DNA from: Amycolatopsis pittospori
GTDB lineage: Bacteria > Actinomycetota > Actinomycetes > Mycobacteriales > Pseudonocardiaceae
Length of the DNA: 61,494 bases
Assembly: GCF_013870525.1 (NCBI RefSeq)
Contig: NZ_JACBXD010000046.1
Coordinates: 1 to 61,494, forward strand
Reading direction: 5' to 3'
Position 1 is the stretch's first letter. Each line of letters opens with the position of its first letter. The notes under the pieces were generated by a model. It was not told the DNA's origin. It saw only the letters and a list, made by a program, of their open reading frames with translations, and ran no database searches. Shown piece by piece: positions 26,049 through 33,611 of this stretch. The position numbers were made by a program, and so were the translations under genes.

Positions 26049-27240
26049 GGTTCAGTTTGCCCAGCACCACGATCGCCACGCCACAACAACCGATCAGCAC
26101 CAGCCACGGCAGTCCCGAGCCGTGCGACAGCAGCCAGGTGAACGTCGCCGGGGCGAGCACGCGGGCCGCGCTCCACACGAGTTCTTCGAGGCCCAGGTAG
26201 CGGCCTCTCAAAGGGGCCGGGGCGATCGCGACGGTCAGCGCGCTGCTGGTCGGCGCCTGGAGCAGTTCGGCGCCGGTGAAGACGATCATCGCGAGCGTGA
26301 GAAGCGGGAACGCGGTCGTCGGCTGCCCGGCGGGTACGAACGCGAACAGCAGGAACGACAGCGCCCACACGCCGGCCGCGACCTGGAGCGTGCGCGGCAT
26401 GCCACGCCGTTCCACCCGGCTCGCGACCACGGTCTGCGCGAGCACGACCAGGACGGTGTTGATCGCGAACAGGACTCCGGGCTGCCATGCGGGGAGTTCC
26501 AGCCCGTCGAGGACGTACGCGCTGAGCAGGACGGTCAAGGCCAGGTCGCATAACGCGAAGACGAAGACCGTCACGAGGACGCCGCGGAAGATCCGGTCGG
26601 CGAACACCTTCCGGTAGCCGCCCGCCGGTGGGGCCTCGGCGGGGCGAGGTGTGCCCGCGGGCGCCCGCCACGACGCGACCAGCCCGGCCGCGACGACGAA
26701 GGTCGCCGCGTTGACCAGCACGATCACCGTGTAGCCGCCGGTTCCGCCCCAGGCGACGAGGAAGGCGCCGAGCAGTCCGCCGAGCCCGATGCCGACGTTG
26801 CGCAGCGCGCGTTCCATCGCGTACCAGCGGGCGCGCTGACCGTCGTCGGCCACCTGCGCGACCAGTGCGCCTGTCGACGGCCAGAACATGCCTTCGCCCC
26901 AGAACGTCACCGCGGCCAGGACGACCAGGTGCCACGCCTCGTCCGCGAAGACGTACCCGGTGAAGGTGACCGCCCGGAGGAGGTTGGCGGCGATCACCGT
27001 CCGGCTCGGCCCGAACCGGTCGATCGGCCGTCCGGCGAGCGGACCCGCGGGCAGCGCGATCAACGCCGCGATCGACAGTGCCGCGCCGACCACTGTCAGC
27101 GGAAGTCCTTTGGCGACATGGAAGTAGACGACGGCGAAGGGCAGGAACAGTCCGGTTCCCAGCGCGTCGACGCTCTGCGCCGCGATCAGCGGGAACCGGC
27201 CGCGGGTACTCGGCAGGCCGAGCAGTTCGGTGACGGCCAT
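26038..27240 (-). CDS. Major facilitator superfamily transporter (RiPP operon)
   Basis: The 400-residue protein has about 12 hydrophobic segments. The MFS loop signature is ALPAGPLAGRPIDRFGPSRTV between helices 2 and 3. A central cytoplasmic loop (APAGTPRPAEAPPAGGYRK) separates the two halves. The ATG overlaps the YcaO stop by 1 nt, so translation is coupled. The most likely job is export of the modified peptide, or immunity. The cluster has no ABC exporter and no protease. Confidence 0.92.
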   Translation of the reverse strand: MAVTELLGLPSTRGRFPLIAAQSVDALGTGLFLPFAVVYFHVAKGLPLTVVGAALSIAALIALPAGPLAGRPIDRFGPSRTVIAANLLRAVTFTGYVFADEAWHLVVLAAVTFWGEGMFWPSTGALVAQVADDGQRARWYAMERALRNVGIGLGGLLGAFLVAWGGTGGYTVIVLVNAATFVVAAGLVASWRAPAGTPRPAEAPPAGGYRKVFADRIFRGVLVTVFVFALCDLALTVLLSAYVLDGLELPAWQPGVLFAINTVLVVLAQTVVASRVERRGMPRTLQVAAGVWALSFLLFAFVPAGQPTTAFPLLTLAMIVFTGAELLQAPTSSALTVAIAPAPLRGRYLGLEELVWSAARVLAPATFTWLLSHGSGLPWLVLIGCCGVAIVVLGKLNRAL

Positions 27241-29402
27241 CAGGCGTGGGGGAGCGGGAAGACGTTGAGGTCCCGTTCGGCGAGCGCTTTGGCCCGCCAG
27301 CCGAGTCTCACCGCCGCCTCGGCGATCCTTCCGTTGCCCCACAAGGGCAATCCGGCGGGGAAGTTCGACACGAGGCCGGGTACCAGCGTATGCGCGGCGT
27401 GGAATCCGGCGGCCGCGACGTCGCAGGTGGTCAGGTCGACGCTGATCACCTCGAACCCCCGGGCCTCGACGCGGTCCTGGTAGGCCTTGAGCCGCCGTTC
27501 GCCGAGCGCGGGCAGGTCGTCCCAAGTGCGCTCCGGCAGGTCGCGCACCCAGGGCGCGACCCATCTGCCTGCTCGGGGATCGAGGTAGATCTGCTGCTGG
27601 CAGAGGAGATCCGCGACGTCGGTGAAGTCTTCGCGGTAGGAGTCGAGGTAGCGCCTGTCGGCCCGGTACGGCTTGAGGTTCCCGAGATGCGGCAGATCCC
27701 GGCGCAGGGCGGACAGTTCGTGCTCGTTGTCGAGGGCGCGGCAGGTGTGCTGCAGCGTGAACCCTTCGGCGAGCGCCTTCTTCGCGGCTTCGAGGGCGTC
27801 CGGCCGGGCGGCGAAGCCGATGGACAGCCAGCGCGTCACACGGTCGAGAACCGCCGCGGCCACCACCGGGACGTCGAATTCGTTGTCCAGGTGGATGAGC
27901 GTGACCTCGTAGCCGTCCACCGTGTCCGCGATGAGCGACCGGATCTCGTCCGGGATCGGGAGCCGGGCGAGGCGCGGGGTGTTCGCCCACCACAGCATGG
28001 TCGTGTCGCGTTCGAGAACCTCTTCGAGACCGGAGGTGACGGCGTGTTCCTCGGTGGTCCCGCCGGCGAGACCCGCGATCAGCGGATCGGCGAAGTGGGC
28101 TTCTCCCGCCTGCCGCTCGTTCGAGATCAGGAACGCCGGAACCCAGACGGATTCCTTGGTGGTGTGGGAAAAGCCTTCCACCCACGAGCATTCCGTGTCC
28201 GGCGTCAGCGGCGCGAACGGGAACCCGGGTGATCGGTACTGCTCGGCCGAGTAGAGGTTCAGGCGGCTTGGTTCGACCGCGGGAACGCCGTAGCGCGCCA
28301 GTTGCGCGTAGCTGCCGAAGCGCACTTCGCGTTCCGGAGCGAGCCAGCTTCCGCAGTAGCGCTCCACCGCTTCGCCGATGGCTGATTGCCGGGCGAGGTC
28401 GAAGTCGTGCCACGACGTGCCGAAGGCCTGCCGGTCGTTGGGCCAGTTCGTGACGCGGCGCATGTCCGCGACGTCGACCGCGCACACCTTCAGCCGGGCG
28501 GGCATCCCCGGCGACGGCGGGATCTCGCCGACGCCGGTCACGATCCCGGTCTGGTCGTCGACCAGCAGTTCCGGGTCGGTCACGGCGGGGACGGGCCGGG
28601 CGCGATCCGGAACCGGGAGGATCGGACGGCGGATCTCGGTCAGGTCCGCGGGATTGAGTTCGATCTCGCCGGTGGTGACGGCGGTCCGGCCGCCGGAGAG
28701 CCAGCGTTCGAGGTGGACGGCGAGGTTCGCCAGCGCCCAGCGAGTGTCGCCGGGTTTCGCCGATGTCCCGCTCGCGGGGGCCGAAAGAAAGGCATCGACG
28801 ACGCGAGGATCCTGCGCGGCGGATCGCCGGCGCGCGACGACGTCAGCGAAGTCGATCCCCCCGTGCGTGATCGCGGGCCCGGCGATGAACCGGCCGCGTT
28901 CCCGGCGCAGCGGCAACCAGCGCACCGCGCTCCCGGCGCACAACGCGTCCAACGCGGTCAGTTCGGCGTAGGCGGGGTGGTCGAAGGCGGCGACCACGAC
29001 CGTGTTCGCGGTGTCCACTTCGGACAGATCGTGGAAGAACGGGACGGTTTCGACGCTCGCGAATCCGCTGACGGCAAGGGTTTCCGCCAGGCGCTCGGTG
29101 AGGGCCGGAGAACCGGTGAGGAGGATCGTGGTCGTGGGGATCTGGTCCACCTCGTCGTCCTGTGCCAGACAGCCGTCGGCTTCGAGGATCTCCACCACCT
29201 CCGCGTAATCCGGGCTCATCCCCGCCAGCAGCTCGGCGCGGGTCCGCGTACCGTCGCAACGGCGCGCCCACGCGCGGAACTCCCTGGTGGGCGCGGTGAT
29301 GGAGAACTGACCCCCGTTCGGGGTGACGAGAAAGCAGAGCTCCGGTTCGAGATCGGTGATCTCGACTCCGTCGAGCCGCAACCTGACATCTTCGGACCCC
29401 AT
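27240..29402 (-). CDS. Fused leader-peptide-binding / YcaO cyclodehydratase (TOMM-type)
   Basis: The 720-residue enzyme combines the two parts of a RiPP cyclodehydratase in one chain. Residues 1-85 look like a winged-helix peptide-binding domain. Residues 88-210 are ThiF-like (TTTILLTGSPALTERLAETL). Residues 300-720 form the YcaO domain with ATP/Mg motifs ARQSAIGEAVERYCGSW (338-353) and EEVLERDTTMLWW (460-472), then VDLTTCDVAAAGFHAAHTLVPG (655-676). The C-terminus is FPLPHA rather than the canonical PxPxP. YcaO proteins phosphorylate backbone amides to make azolines, thioamides or amidines. ATG 29402 was chosen for GGGG 5 nt upstream and similarity to a natural N-terminus. The likely substrate is the adjacent repeat peptide. 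Confidence 0.92.
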   Translation of the reverse strand: MGSEDVRLRLDGVEITDLEPELCFLVTPNGGQFSITAPTREFRAWARRCDGTRTRAELLAGMSPDYAEVVEILEADGCLAQDDEVDQIPTTTILLTGSPALTERLAETLAVSGFASVETVPFFHDLSEVDTANTVVVAAFDHPAYAELTALDALCAGSAVRWLPLRRERGRFIAGPAITHGGIDFADVVARRRSAAQDPRVVDAFLSAPASGTSAKPGDTRWALANLAVHLERWLSGGRTAVTTGEIELNPADLTEIRRPILPVPDRARPVPAVTDPELLVDDQTGIVTGVGEIPPSPGMPARLKVCAVDVADMRRVTNWPNDRQAFGTSWHDFDLARQSAIGEAVERYCGSWLAPEREVRFGSYAQLARYGVPAVEPSRLNLYSAEQYRSPGFPFAPLTPDTECSWVEGFSHTTKESVWVPAFLISNERQAGEAHFADPLIAGLAGGTTEEHAVTSGLEEVLERDTTMLWWANTPRLARLPIPDEIRSLIADTVDGYEVTLIHLDNEFDVPVVAAAVLDRVTRWLSIGFAARPDALEAAKKALAEGFTLQHTCRALDNEHELSALRRDLPHLGNLKPYRADRRYLDSYREDFTDVADLLCQQQIYLDPRAGRWVAPWVRDLPERTWDDLPALGERRLKAYQDRVEARGFEVISVDLTTCDVAAAGFHAAHTLVPGLVSNFPAGLPLWGNGRIAEAAVRLGWRAKALAERDLNVFPLPHA

Positions 29403-29439
29403 GGCAACCCCATCGTTTCCAGGACTCCCGCCTCGGCGC

Positions 29440-29470
29440 GCCACGGTCCCGGGCGACGCGGGACCGTGGC
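29440..29470 (-). terminator. Hairpin between precursor and YcaO gene (attenuator candidate)
   Basis: Arms 29440-29451 and 29459-29470 are perfect 12-bp complements with a 7-nt loop and extend further with mismatches. The hairpin lies after the precursor stop and 37 nt before the YcaO start. No T run is present. A partial terminator or mRNA-stabilising stem here would give more precursor than enzyme, a common arrangement in peptide clusters. Confidence 0.65.
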
Positions 29471-29493
29471 GGCGCGGGCGGCTTGTCGGCCGG

Positions 29494-29628
29494 TTACTTG
29501 GCGGTGGAACGGTTGTGGACCACGGCGCGGTTGTGCACGACGGCCCGGTTGTGGACGACCGCGCGGTTGTGGACCACGGCGCGGTTGTGGACGACGACGG
29601 CGCTGGGACGCTCGAAGGTCGAGATCAT
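29494..29628 (-). CDS. Repeat-containing RiPP precursor peptide (candidate)
   Basis: The gene encodes a 44-residue basic peptide. A short leader-like start (MISTFERPSA) is followed by five tandem hexapeptides, the first VVVHNR and the other four AVVHNR, and the end STAK. There is no Cys; Ser/Thr occur only at positions 3, 4, 9, 41 and 42. A strong ribosome site AGGAGG (29633-29638) stands 4 nt before the ATG. The repeats differ only at wobble positions. It is the first gene of the operon, 91 nt before the YcaO gene. I infer that it is the YcaO substrate, possibly cut into several small products. The peptide family is not one I recognise. Confidence 0.82.
   Translation of the reverse strand: MISTFERPSAVVVHNRAVVHNRAVVHNRAVVHNRAVVHNRSTAK
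29509..29598 (-). repeat. Five in-frame 18-bp repeats coding (A/V)VVHNR
   Basis: Five contiguous 18-bp units code for the same hexapeptide. Ala is GCC or GCG, the two Val codons alternate GTC and GTG, and Arg is CGC, CGG or CGT. The peptide is the same throughout apart from Val instead of Ala at the first unit's first position. Confidence 0.9.
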
Positions 29629-29823
29629 GCTGCCTCCTGAGTTCACTCGGGACGTCACGCTCCGTGGCGCGACCTGACCAAGTCTCGGACCGGACATGAC
29701 CTCGCGACGTCTCCTCGTATGCGATCCGCATGGTCCGACCGGGCACACGTCACGTGACCTGGGGAACAGCGACCCGGGGCGCCCCGGGCGCGTCGGAGGT
29801 GGACATGGGAGACTGGTTGGGCT
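29629..29823. promoter_or_regulatory. Divergent control region of the RiPP operon and rlmN
   Basis: This gap holds the promoters of the minus-strand precursor operon and plus-strand rlmN. It contains a perfect 10-bp palindrome GTCACGTGAC (29749-29758) and a second inverted repeat ATGCG-ATC-CGCAT (29719-29731). Either could be an operator. No -10/-35 pair can be named with confidence. Confidence 0.4.
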
Positions 29824-30930
29824 ATGACTGCCCTCCCTCTCGTCTTCGACGCGCCCAAGCGCGGCCTCCCGCCGCGCCACCTCGCCGACCTCACCGCCGC
29901 CGAGCGGGCCGAGGCCGTCGCCGAGCTGGGTGAGAAGCCGTTCCGCGCGAAGCAGCTGTCGAACCACTACTTCTCGCGGCTCACGGTGAACCCGGAGGAG
30001 ATGACCGACATCCCGGCGGCGACACGGGAGAAGCTGGTCGGCGATCTGATGCCGACGCTGCTCACCGAGATCAAGGCCCTCGCCGCCGACGACGGCGCGA
30101 CCCGCAAGACCCTGTGGCGCGCGCACGACGGGACGCTGCTGGAGAGCGTGCTGATGCGCTACCCGGACCGCGCGACCCTGTGCATTTCTAGCCAGGCCGG
30201 CTGCGGCATGGCCTGCCCGTTCTGCGCGACCGGCCAGGGCGGCCTCGACCGGAACCTGTCGACCGCGGAGATCGTCGACCAGGTCCGCTCGGCCGCCGCC
30301 GTGATGCGTGACGGCGCCATGCCCGGTGGCCCCGGTCGCCTGTCGAACATCGTCTTCATGGGGATGGGCGAGCCGCTGGCGAACTACAAGCGTGTCGTCG
30401 CGGCGGTCCGGCGGATCACGGATCCGTCGCCCGAGGGCCTGGGCATCGGCCAGCGTTCGGTGACGGTGTCGACGGTGGGCCTCGCGCCCGCGATCCGTAA
30501 GCTGGCGGACGAGAAGATGCAGGTTCGGCTCGCGGTTTCGTTGCACACCCCGGATGACGAGCTTCGCGACACGCTGGTGCCGGTGAACGAGCGCTGGTCG
30601 GTGGACGAGGTTCTGTCCGCCGCCCGGTACTACGCCGACACTTCCGGTCGTCGGGTGTCCATCGAGTACGCGTTGATCCGCGACATCAACGATCAGCCTT
30701 GGCGGGCCGAGCTGTTGGCGAAGCGGTTGCGTAAGCACCTCGGGCAGTTGGTGCATGTGAACGTGATCCCGCTGAACCCGACGCCGGGTTCGAAGTGGGA
30801 CGCGTCGCCGAAGCCGGTCGAGCGTGAGTTCGTGCGGCTGGTGAACGCCGGTGGTGTGGCGTGCACGGTGCGGGACACGCGTGGCCAGGAGATCGCCGCG
30901 GCCTGCGGTCAGCTGGCCGCAGAGAACTGA
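29824..30930 (+). CDS. rlmN: 23S rRNA (A2503-C2) / tRNA (A37-C2) methyltransferase RlmN
   Basis: RlmN is a radical-SAM enzyme that methylates C2 of A2503 in 23S rRNA and A37 of some tRNAs. The 368-residue protein has the iron-sulfur motif CGMACPFCATGQGG, IVFMGMGEPLANY, SLHTPDDELRDTLVP, and a C-terminal Cys in AAACGQLAAEN that serves in the methyl-carrying mechanism. It is full length. It is separated from cdsA by the accessory island. Confidence 0.97.
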   Translation: MTALPLVFDAPKRGLPPRHLADLTAAERAEAVAELGEKPFRAKQLSNHYFSRLTVNPEEMTDIPAATREKLVGDLMPTLLTEIKALAADDGATRKTLWRAHDGTLLESVLMRYPDRATLCISSQAGCGMACPFCATGQGGLDRNLSTAEIVDQVRSAAAVMRDGAMPGGPGRLSNIVFMGMGEPLANYKRVVAAVRRITDPSPEGLGIGQRSVTVSTVGLAPAIRKLADEKMQVRLAVSLHTPDDELRDTLVPVNERWSVDEVLSAARYYADTSGRRVSIEYALIRDINDQPWRAELLAKRLRKHLGQLVHVNVIPLNPTPGSKWDASPKPVEREFVRLVNAGGVACTVRDTRGQEIAAACGQLAAEN

Positions 30931-30959
30931 TTTTTCCTTTCAGTGATGGAGATTCTGTC

Positions 30960-31235
30960 GTGATGTATGCCCCCAGCCTGCTGGATCCGGCTGCGGAGGA
31001 GCTGAAGCTCGCCGACTGGACCGGTCACGGTGCGACCGGTGTCGCCCGTGAGGCTCGGACGTTGCTGGGTGAGCGGTTCAGCTCGGTGACGTTCATGTAC
31101 GTGCTGATGCGGGCGTTCGAGGTGGAGTACAACGCCGCGCGGGACGCTTCGCGGTGGCACGAGTTCCACGGCGGGCCGTACGCCTTGTCGGACGCGGACC
31201 TGGAGAAGCTGCTCGCTCCCTGGCTCGGCCGCTAA
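30960..31235 (+). CDS. Small hypothetical protein
   Basis: The 91-residue protein begins at GTG 30960 (or ATG 30963), with GGAG 8 nt upstream. It contains LADWTGHGATGVAREARTLLGERFSSVTFMYVLMRAFEVEYNAARDASRWHEF in its first two thirds and looks alpha-helical and soluble. I do not recognise the family. It may be co-transcribed with rlmN, 29 bp upstream. Its stop overlaps that of the convergent tetR gene (CTAA). Confidence 0.75.
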   Translation: MMYAPSLLDPAAEELKLADWTGHGATGVAREARTLLGERFSSVTFMYVLMRAFEVEYNAARDASRWHEFHGGPYALSDADLEKLLAPWLGR

Positions 31236-31909
31236 CCCACGCGTTTCCCGATTCCGTCGAGCAGGCATTCGAGTCCGCTCCGGAAGGTCTCGTCGGCGTC
31301 CAGGTGGGCGGCGTCGCGCACCACGGTTTCCAGCGCCGGGTACTTGCCGGTGGCGAAGGCCCGTTCCAGGTAGGGCCCGAGTGAGACCTGCCAGCCCCTC
31401 TCGTCCATCCCTGTGGCGCGTTCGGCGCGCAGCTCGGAGATCTCCCGGCGCACCGCGCCGATCACGTACGCGTTGACAGCGGCGGCCATCGGCATGACGG
31501 CGTCCAGGTCGACGGCCTTCAGCGCGGCCGCCACGGCTTCCCCGCTGGCCAGTGCGTTCGGCCCGAGTTGGGGCCGTCGGCCGATCAGGTCGGCGAACCA
31601 TTCGTGGCGGTGAGCGGCCCGCCGGACGGATTCGGCGTGGGAGCGCAGCGTTTCCCGCCAATCGTCCCCGGCCGCCCGGACCTCGGCGTAGATCGCGTCG
31701 ACCATGAGGTCGAGCAGCTCCTCTTTGGTGTCGATGTAGCCGTACAGCCGCATCGGGCCGACGTCCAGCGCCGCGGCGACCTTGCGCAGCGACACCGCGT
31801 CCAGGCCGTCCGCGTCGGCCAGCCGGATCGCCGTCCGCACGATCCCCTCCCGGCTCAACGGGGTCGGCACCGGTCGATTCGGCGGTTCCGGCCTCTCCCA
31901 CACCAACAT
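31232..31909 (-). CDS. TetR family repressor with tetracycline-repressor-like C-terminal domain
   Basis: The 225-residue regulator has an N-terminal HTH (GIVRTAIRLADADGLDAVSLRKVAAALDVGPMRLYGYIDTKEELL). The C-terminal domain resembles the tetracycline repressor class (DDWRETLRSHAESVRRAAHRHEWFADLIGRRP). It is divergent from a TetX-like flavin monooxygenase, with a 68-bp gap that carries a palindromic operator, so repression of both genes is likely. The ligand is unknown. Confidence 0.92.
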   Translation of the reverse strand: MLVWERPEPPNRPVPTPLSREGIVRTAIRLADADGLDAVSLRKVAAALDVGPMRLYGYIDTKEELLDLMVDAIYAEVRAAGDDWRETLRSHAESVRRAAHRHEWFADLIGRRPQLGPNALASGEAVAAALKAVDLDAVMPMAAAVNAYVIGAVRREISELRAERATGMDERGWQVSLGPYLERAFATGKYPALETVVRDAAHLDADETFRSGLECLLDGIGKRVG

Positions 31910-31934
31910 GCCGGTGACAATACAACGCACTCTG

Positions 31935-31966
31935 CGATACAGTGTATCGATAAGTACAGTGTATCG
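31935..31966. promoter_or_regulatory. TetR operator candidate (palindrome plus direct repeat)
   Basis: CGATACAGTGTATCG (31935-31949) is a 6-3-6 palindrome. Its right 12 bases, TACAGTGTATCG, recur at 31955-31966, one and a half helical turns away (17 bp). The site lies in the shared promoter of tetR and the monooxygenase, just before the monooxygenase ribosome site CGGAGGG. Confidence 0.75.
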
Positions 31967-31977
31967 GAGGGATTCGG

Positions 31978-33087
31978 ATGAGCATCGCCATCGTCGGAGC
32001 CGGCCTCGGAGGACTGGCCCTCGCCCGGGTGCTGCGGGTGAACGGCGTCGACGCCGTCGTCTACGAACGGGAAGCGTCGCGTGACGCGCGCGGCCAGGGC
32101 GGGATGCTCGACATCCATTCCGGTCAGCGGGCGCTGCGTGAGGCCGGCCTGATCGAGGAGTTCCACGCGATCGCCCGGGGGGAAGGCCAGGACATGCGTC
32201 TTCTCGAACCGGACGGCACGCTGCTGCTCCAGGAGGACACGCCCGACGACGCACCGCTCGCCCGACCCGAGGTCGACCGCGCCGACCTGCGCGACCTGCT
32301 GGTGGATTCCCTCCCCGAAGGCACGGTGCGCTGGGGGCGCGCGTTCACCTCAGCCGAAAACGGCGTGCTGTGCTTCGCCGACGGCAGCACGGTGAAGTAC
32401 GACCTGCTGGTCGGCGCGGACGGCGCGCAGTCCCGGGTCCGCGCGCTGCTCACCGACGCCCGCCCGGCGCATATCGGCCAGAACATCGTCGAGGTCGGTA
32501 TCCCCGACATCGACCGCACGCACCCCGACCTGGCGGCGATGGTCGGCCGCGGCAACTACTGGGTACTCGGCGCCGGGCTGTCGTTGGGGGCGCAGCGCAA
32601 CGGCGACGGCCGCGTCCGCATCGGCCTCAGCTTCTACAACACCGACGAGGACTGGTTCGCCGCCAGCGGGATCCCGTTCGACGACCCGGCCGCCGCCAAG
32701 GCACGGCTGATCGACCTGCTCGACGGCTGGGACCCGCGGTTCATCGCGCTGATCGAGGCCTGCGACGACACGGTCGTGCCGCGGTCGATCACCAGTCTCC
32801 CGGTCGGCCTGACCTGGCCGTCGGCGCCGGACGTCACGCTGGTCGGCGATGCCGCGCATCTCATGCCACCGGTGGGCGAGGGCGCCAACATGGCGCTGCT
32901 CGACGGCGCCCTGCTCGGTCTCGAGCTGGCCGCGCGTCCGGACGACTTTCCCGCCGCGGTCAAGGAATACGAACGCGAGATGTTCGAACGGACCGGCGCC
33001 GCCGCCCGGATGTCCGCGGAGATGCAGGAATTGCTGATGTCGCCGGATGCCGCCCGGAGACTGCTCGCGTTCTTTCAACCCGGCTGA
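31978..33087 (+). CDS. TetX-like FAD-dependent monooxygenase
   Basis: The 369-residue flavin monooxygenase has the Rossmann motif IVGAGLGGLALARVL at the N-terminus, GGMLDIHSGQRALREAGL and ARPEVDRADLRDLLVDSL. It ends with the FAD motif VGDAAHLMPPVGEGANMALLDGA. These segments align by eye with tetracycline destructase TetX (GGxLDxH and PExxRxDLR). The substrate may be tetracycline-like or another polyketide; this is inference. Control by the divergent TetR protein is supported by the operator in the gap. Confidence 0.93.
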   Translation: MSIAIVGAGLGGLALARVLRVNGVDAVVYEREASRDARGQGGMLDIHSGQRALREAGLIEEFHAIARGEGQDMRLLEPDGTLLLQEDTPDDAPLARPEVDRADLRDLLVDSLPEGTVRWGRAFTSAENGVLCFADGSTVKYDLLVGADGAQSRVRALLTDARPAHIGQNIVEVGIPDIDRTHPDLAAMVGRGNYWVLGAGLSLGAQRNGDGRVRIGLSFYNTDEDWFAASGIPFDDPAAAKARLIDLLDGWDPRFIALIEACDDTVVPRSITSLPVGLTWPSAPDVTLVGDAAHLMPPVGEGANMALLDGALLGLELAARPDDFPAAVKEYEREMFERTGAAARMSAEMQELLMSPDAARRLLAFFQPG

Positions 33088-33091
33088 AGGC

Positions 33092-33532
33092 TCAGGCGGA
33101 CTTCATGCCGGCCGCGAAGGCCGAGGTCATCGCCGCCAGCAGGCAGAAGGCGGCGGTCAGCAGGATGGCGATGCCATTGGCCTTCTCGAATCCGAAGACG
33201 AAAGCCAGGTGAGCGCCGACATCCGCGCCCCTCATCAAGGGCGAGACGAAGATCGCCACGGCGAAGAAGGCGCTGAGAACGCACAACGTCAACGCGCCGC
33301 CGACCTTGCGTGCGAAGGTGAACCCCGCTGTGACCAGCAAGAGCAAGGCGGAAGCGAAGCCGCCGACGACGTTCACCCAGTCAAGGCCGTACCAGCGCTC
33401 GGCGGAATTGGCGACTTCGACGTTGTAGAGCGCGAACCAGACGTTCGTCCCGGCGGCGAGCAGGGCGAAGACGCCCGCGATCGGCGATGCCGCGGCGTGG
33501 GCCTTCGGGCGCCGCGGAGTGTTCGGTCGCAT
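33092..33532 (-). CDS. Four-helix membrane protein, unknown function
   Basis: The 146-residue protein has four hydrophobic segments of about 20 residues (for example PIAGVFALLAAGTNVWFALY, VVGGFASALLLLVTAGFTFA, CVLSAFFAVAIFVSPL, AILLTAAFCLLAAMTSAFAA). GAGGA stands 6 nt before the ATG. No motif of a known transporter or enzyme is seen. It is convergent with the TetX-like gene, 4 bp apart. Confidence 0.8.
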   Translation of the reverse strand: MRPNTPRRPKAHAAASPIAGVFALLAAGTNVWFALYNVEVANSAERWYGLDWVNVVGGFASALLLLVTAGFTFARKVGGALTLCVLSAFFAVAIFVSPLMRGADVGAHLAFVFGFEKANGIAILLTAAFCLLAAMTSAFAAGMKSA

Positions 33533-33611
33533 GCGGATTCCTCGCGTGATCGGTGGTTTCGAAGCAGGCCGACGGTAAAGGACACCGATGAAATCCTGGT
33601 GAAACGACCCG

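Noticed and set aside
29509..29598. CRISPR-like 18-bp repeats
   Set aside because: Units are contiguous without spacers and lie in frame within a coding sequence; no cas genes are present.
29323..29640. Plus-strand repeat peptide (VVDHGAVVHDG-type) opposite the precursor gene
   Set aside because: It is the complement of the minus-strand repeats. It has no ribosome site, runs antisense into the YcaO gene and its repeats are less regular; the minus-strand gene has AGGAGG and fits the operon.
30903..30935. Terminator at the end of rlmN
   Set aside because: Only a 6-bp stem lying inside the coding end, with an 8-nt gap before the T run; a ribosome site for the next gene follows, so it is too weak to call.
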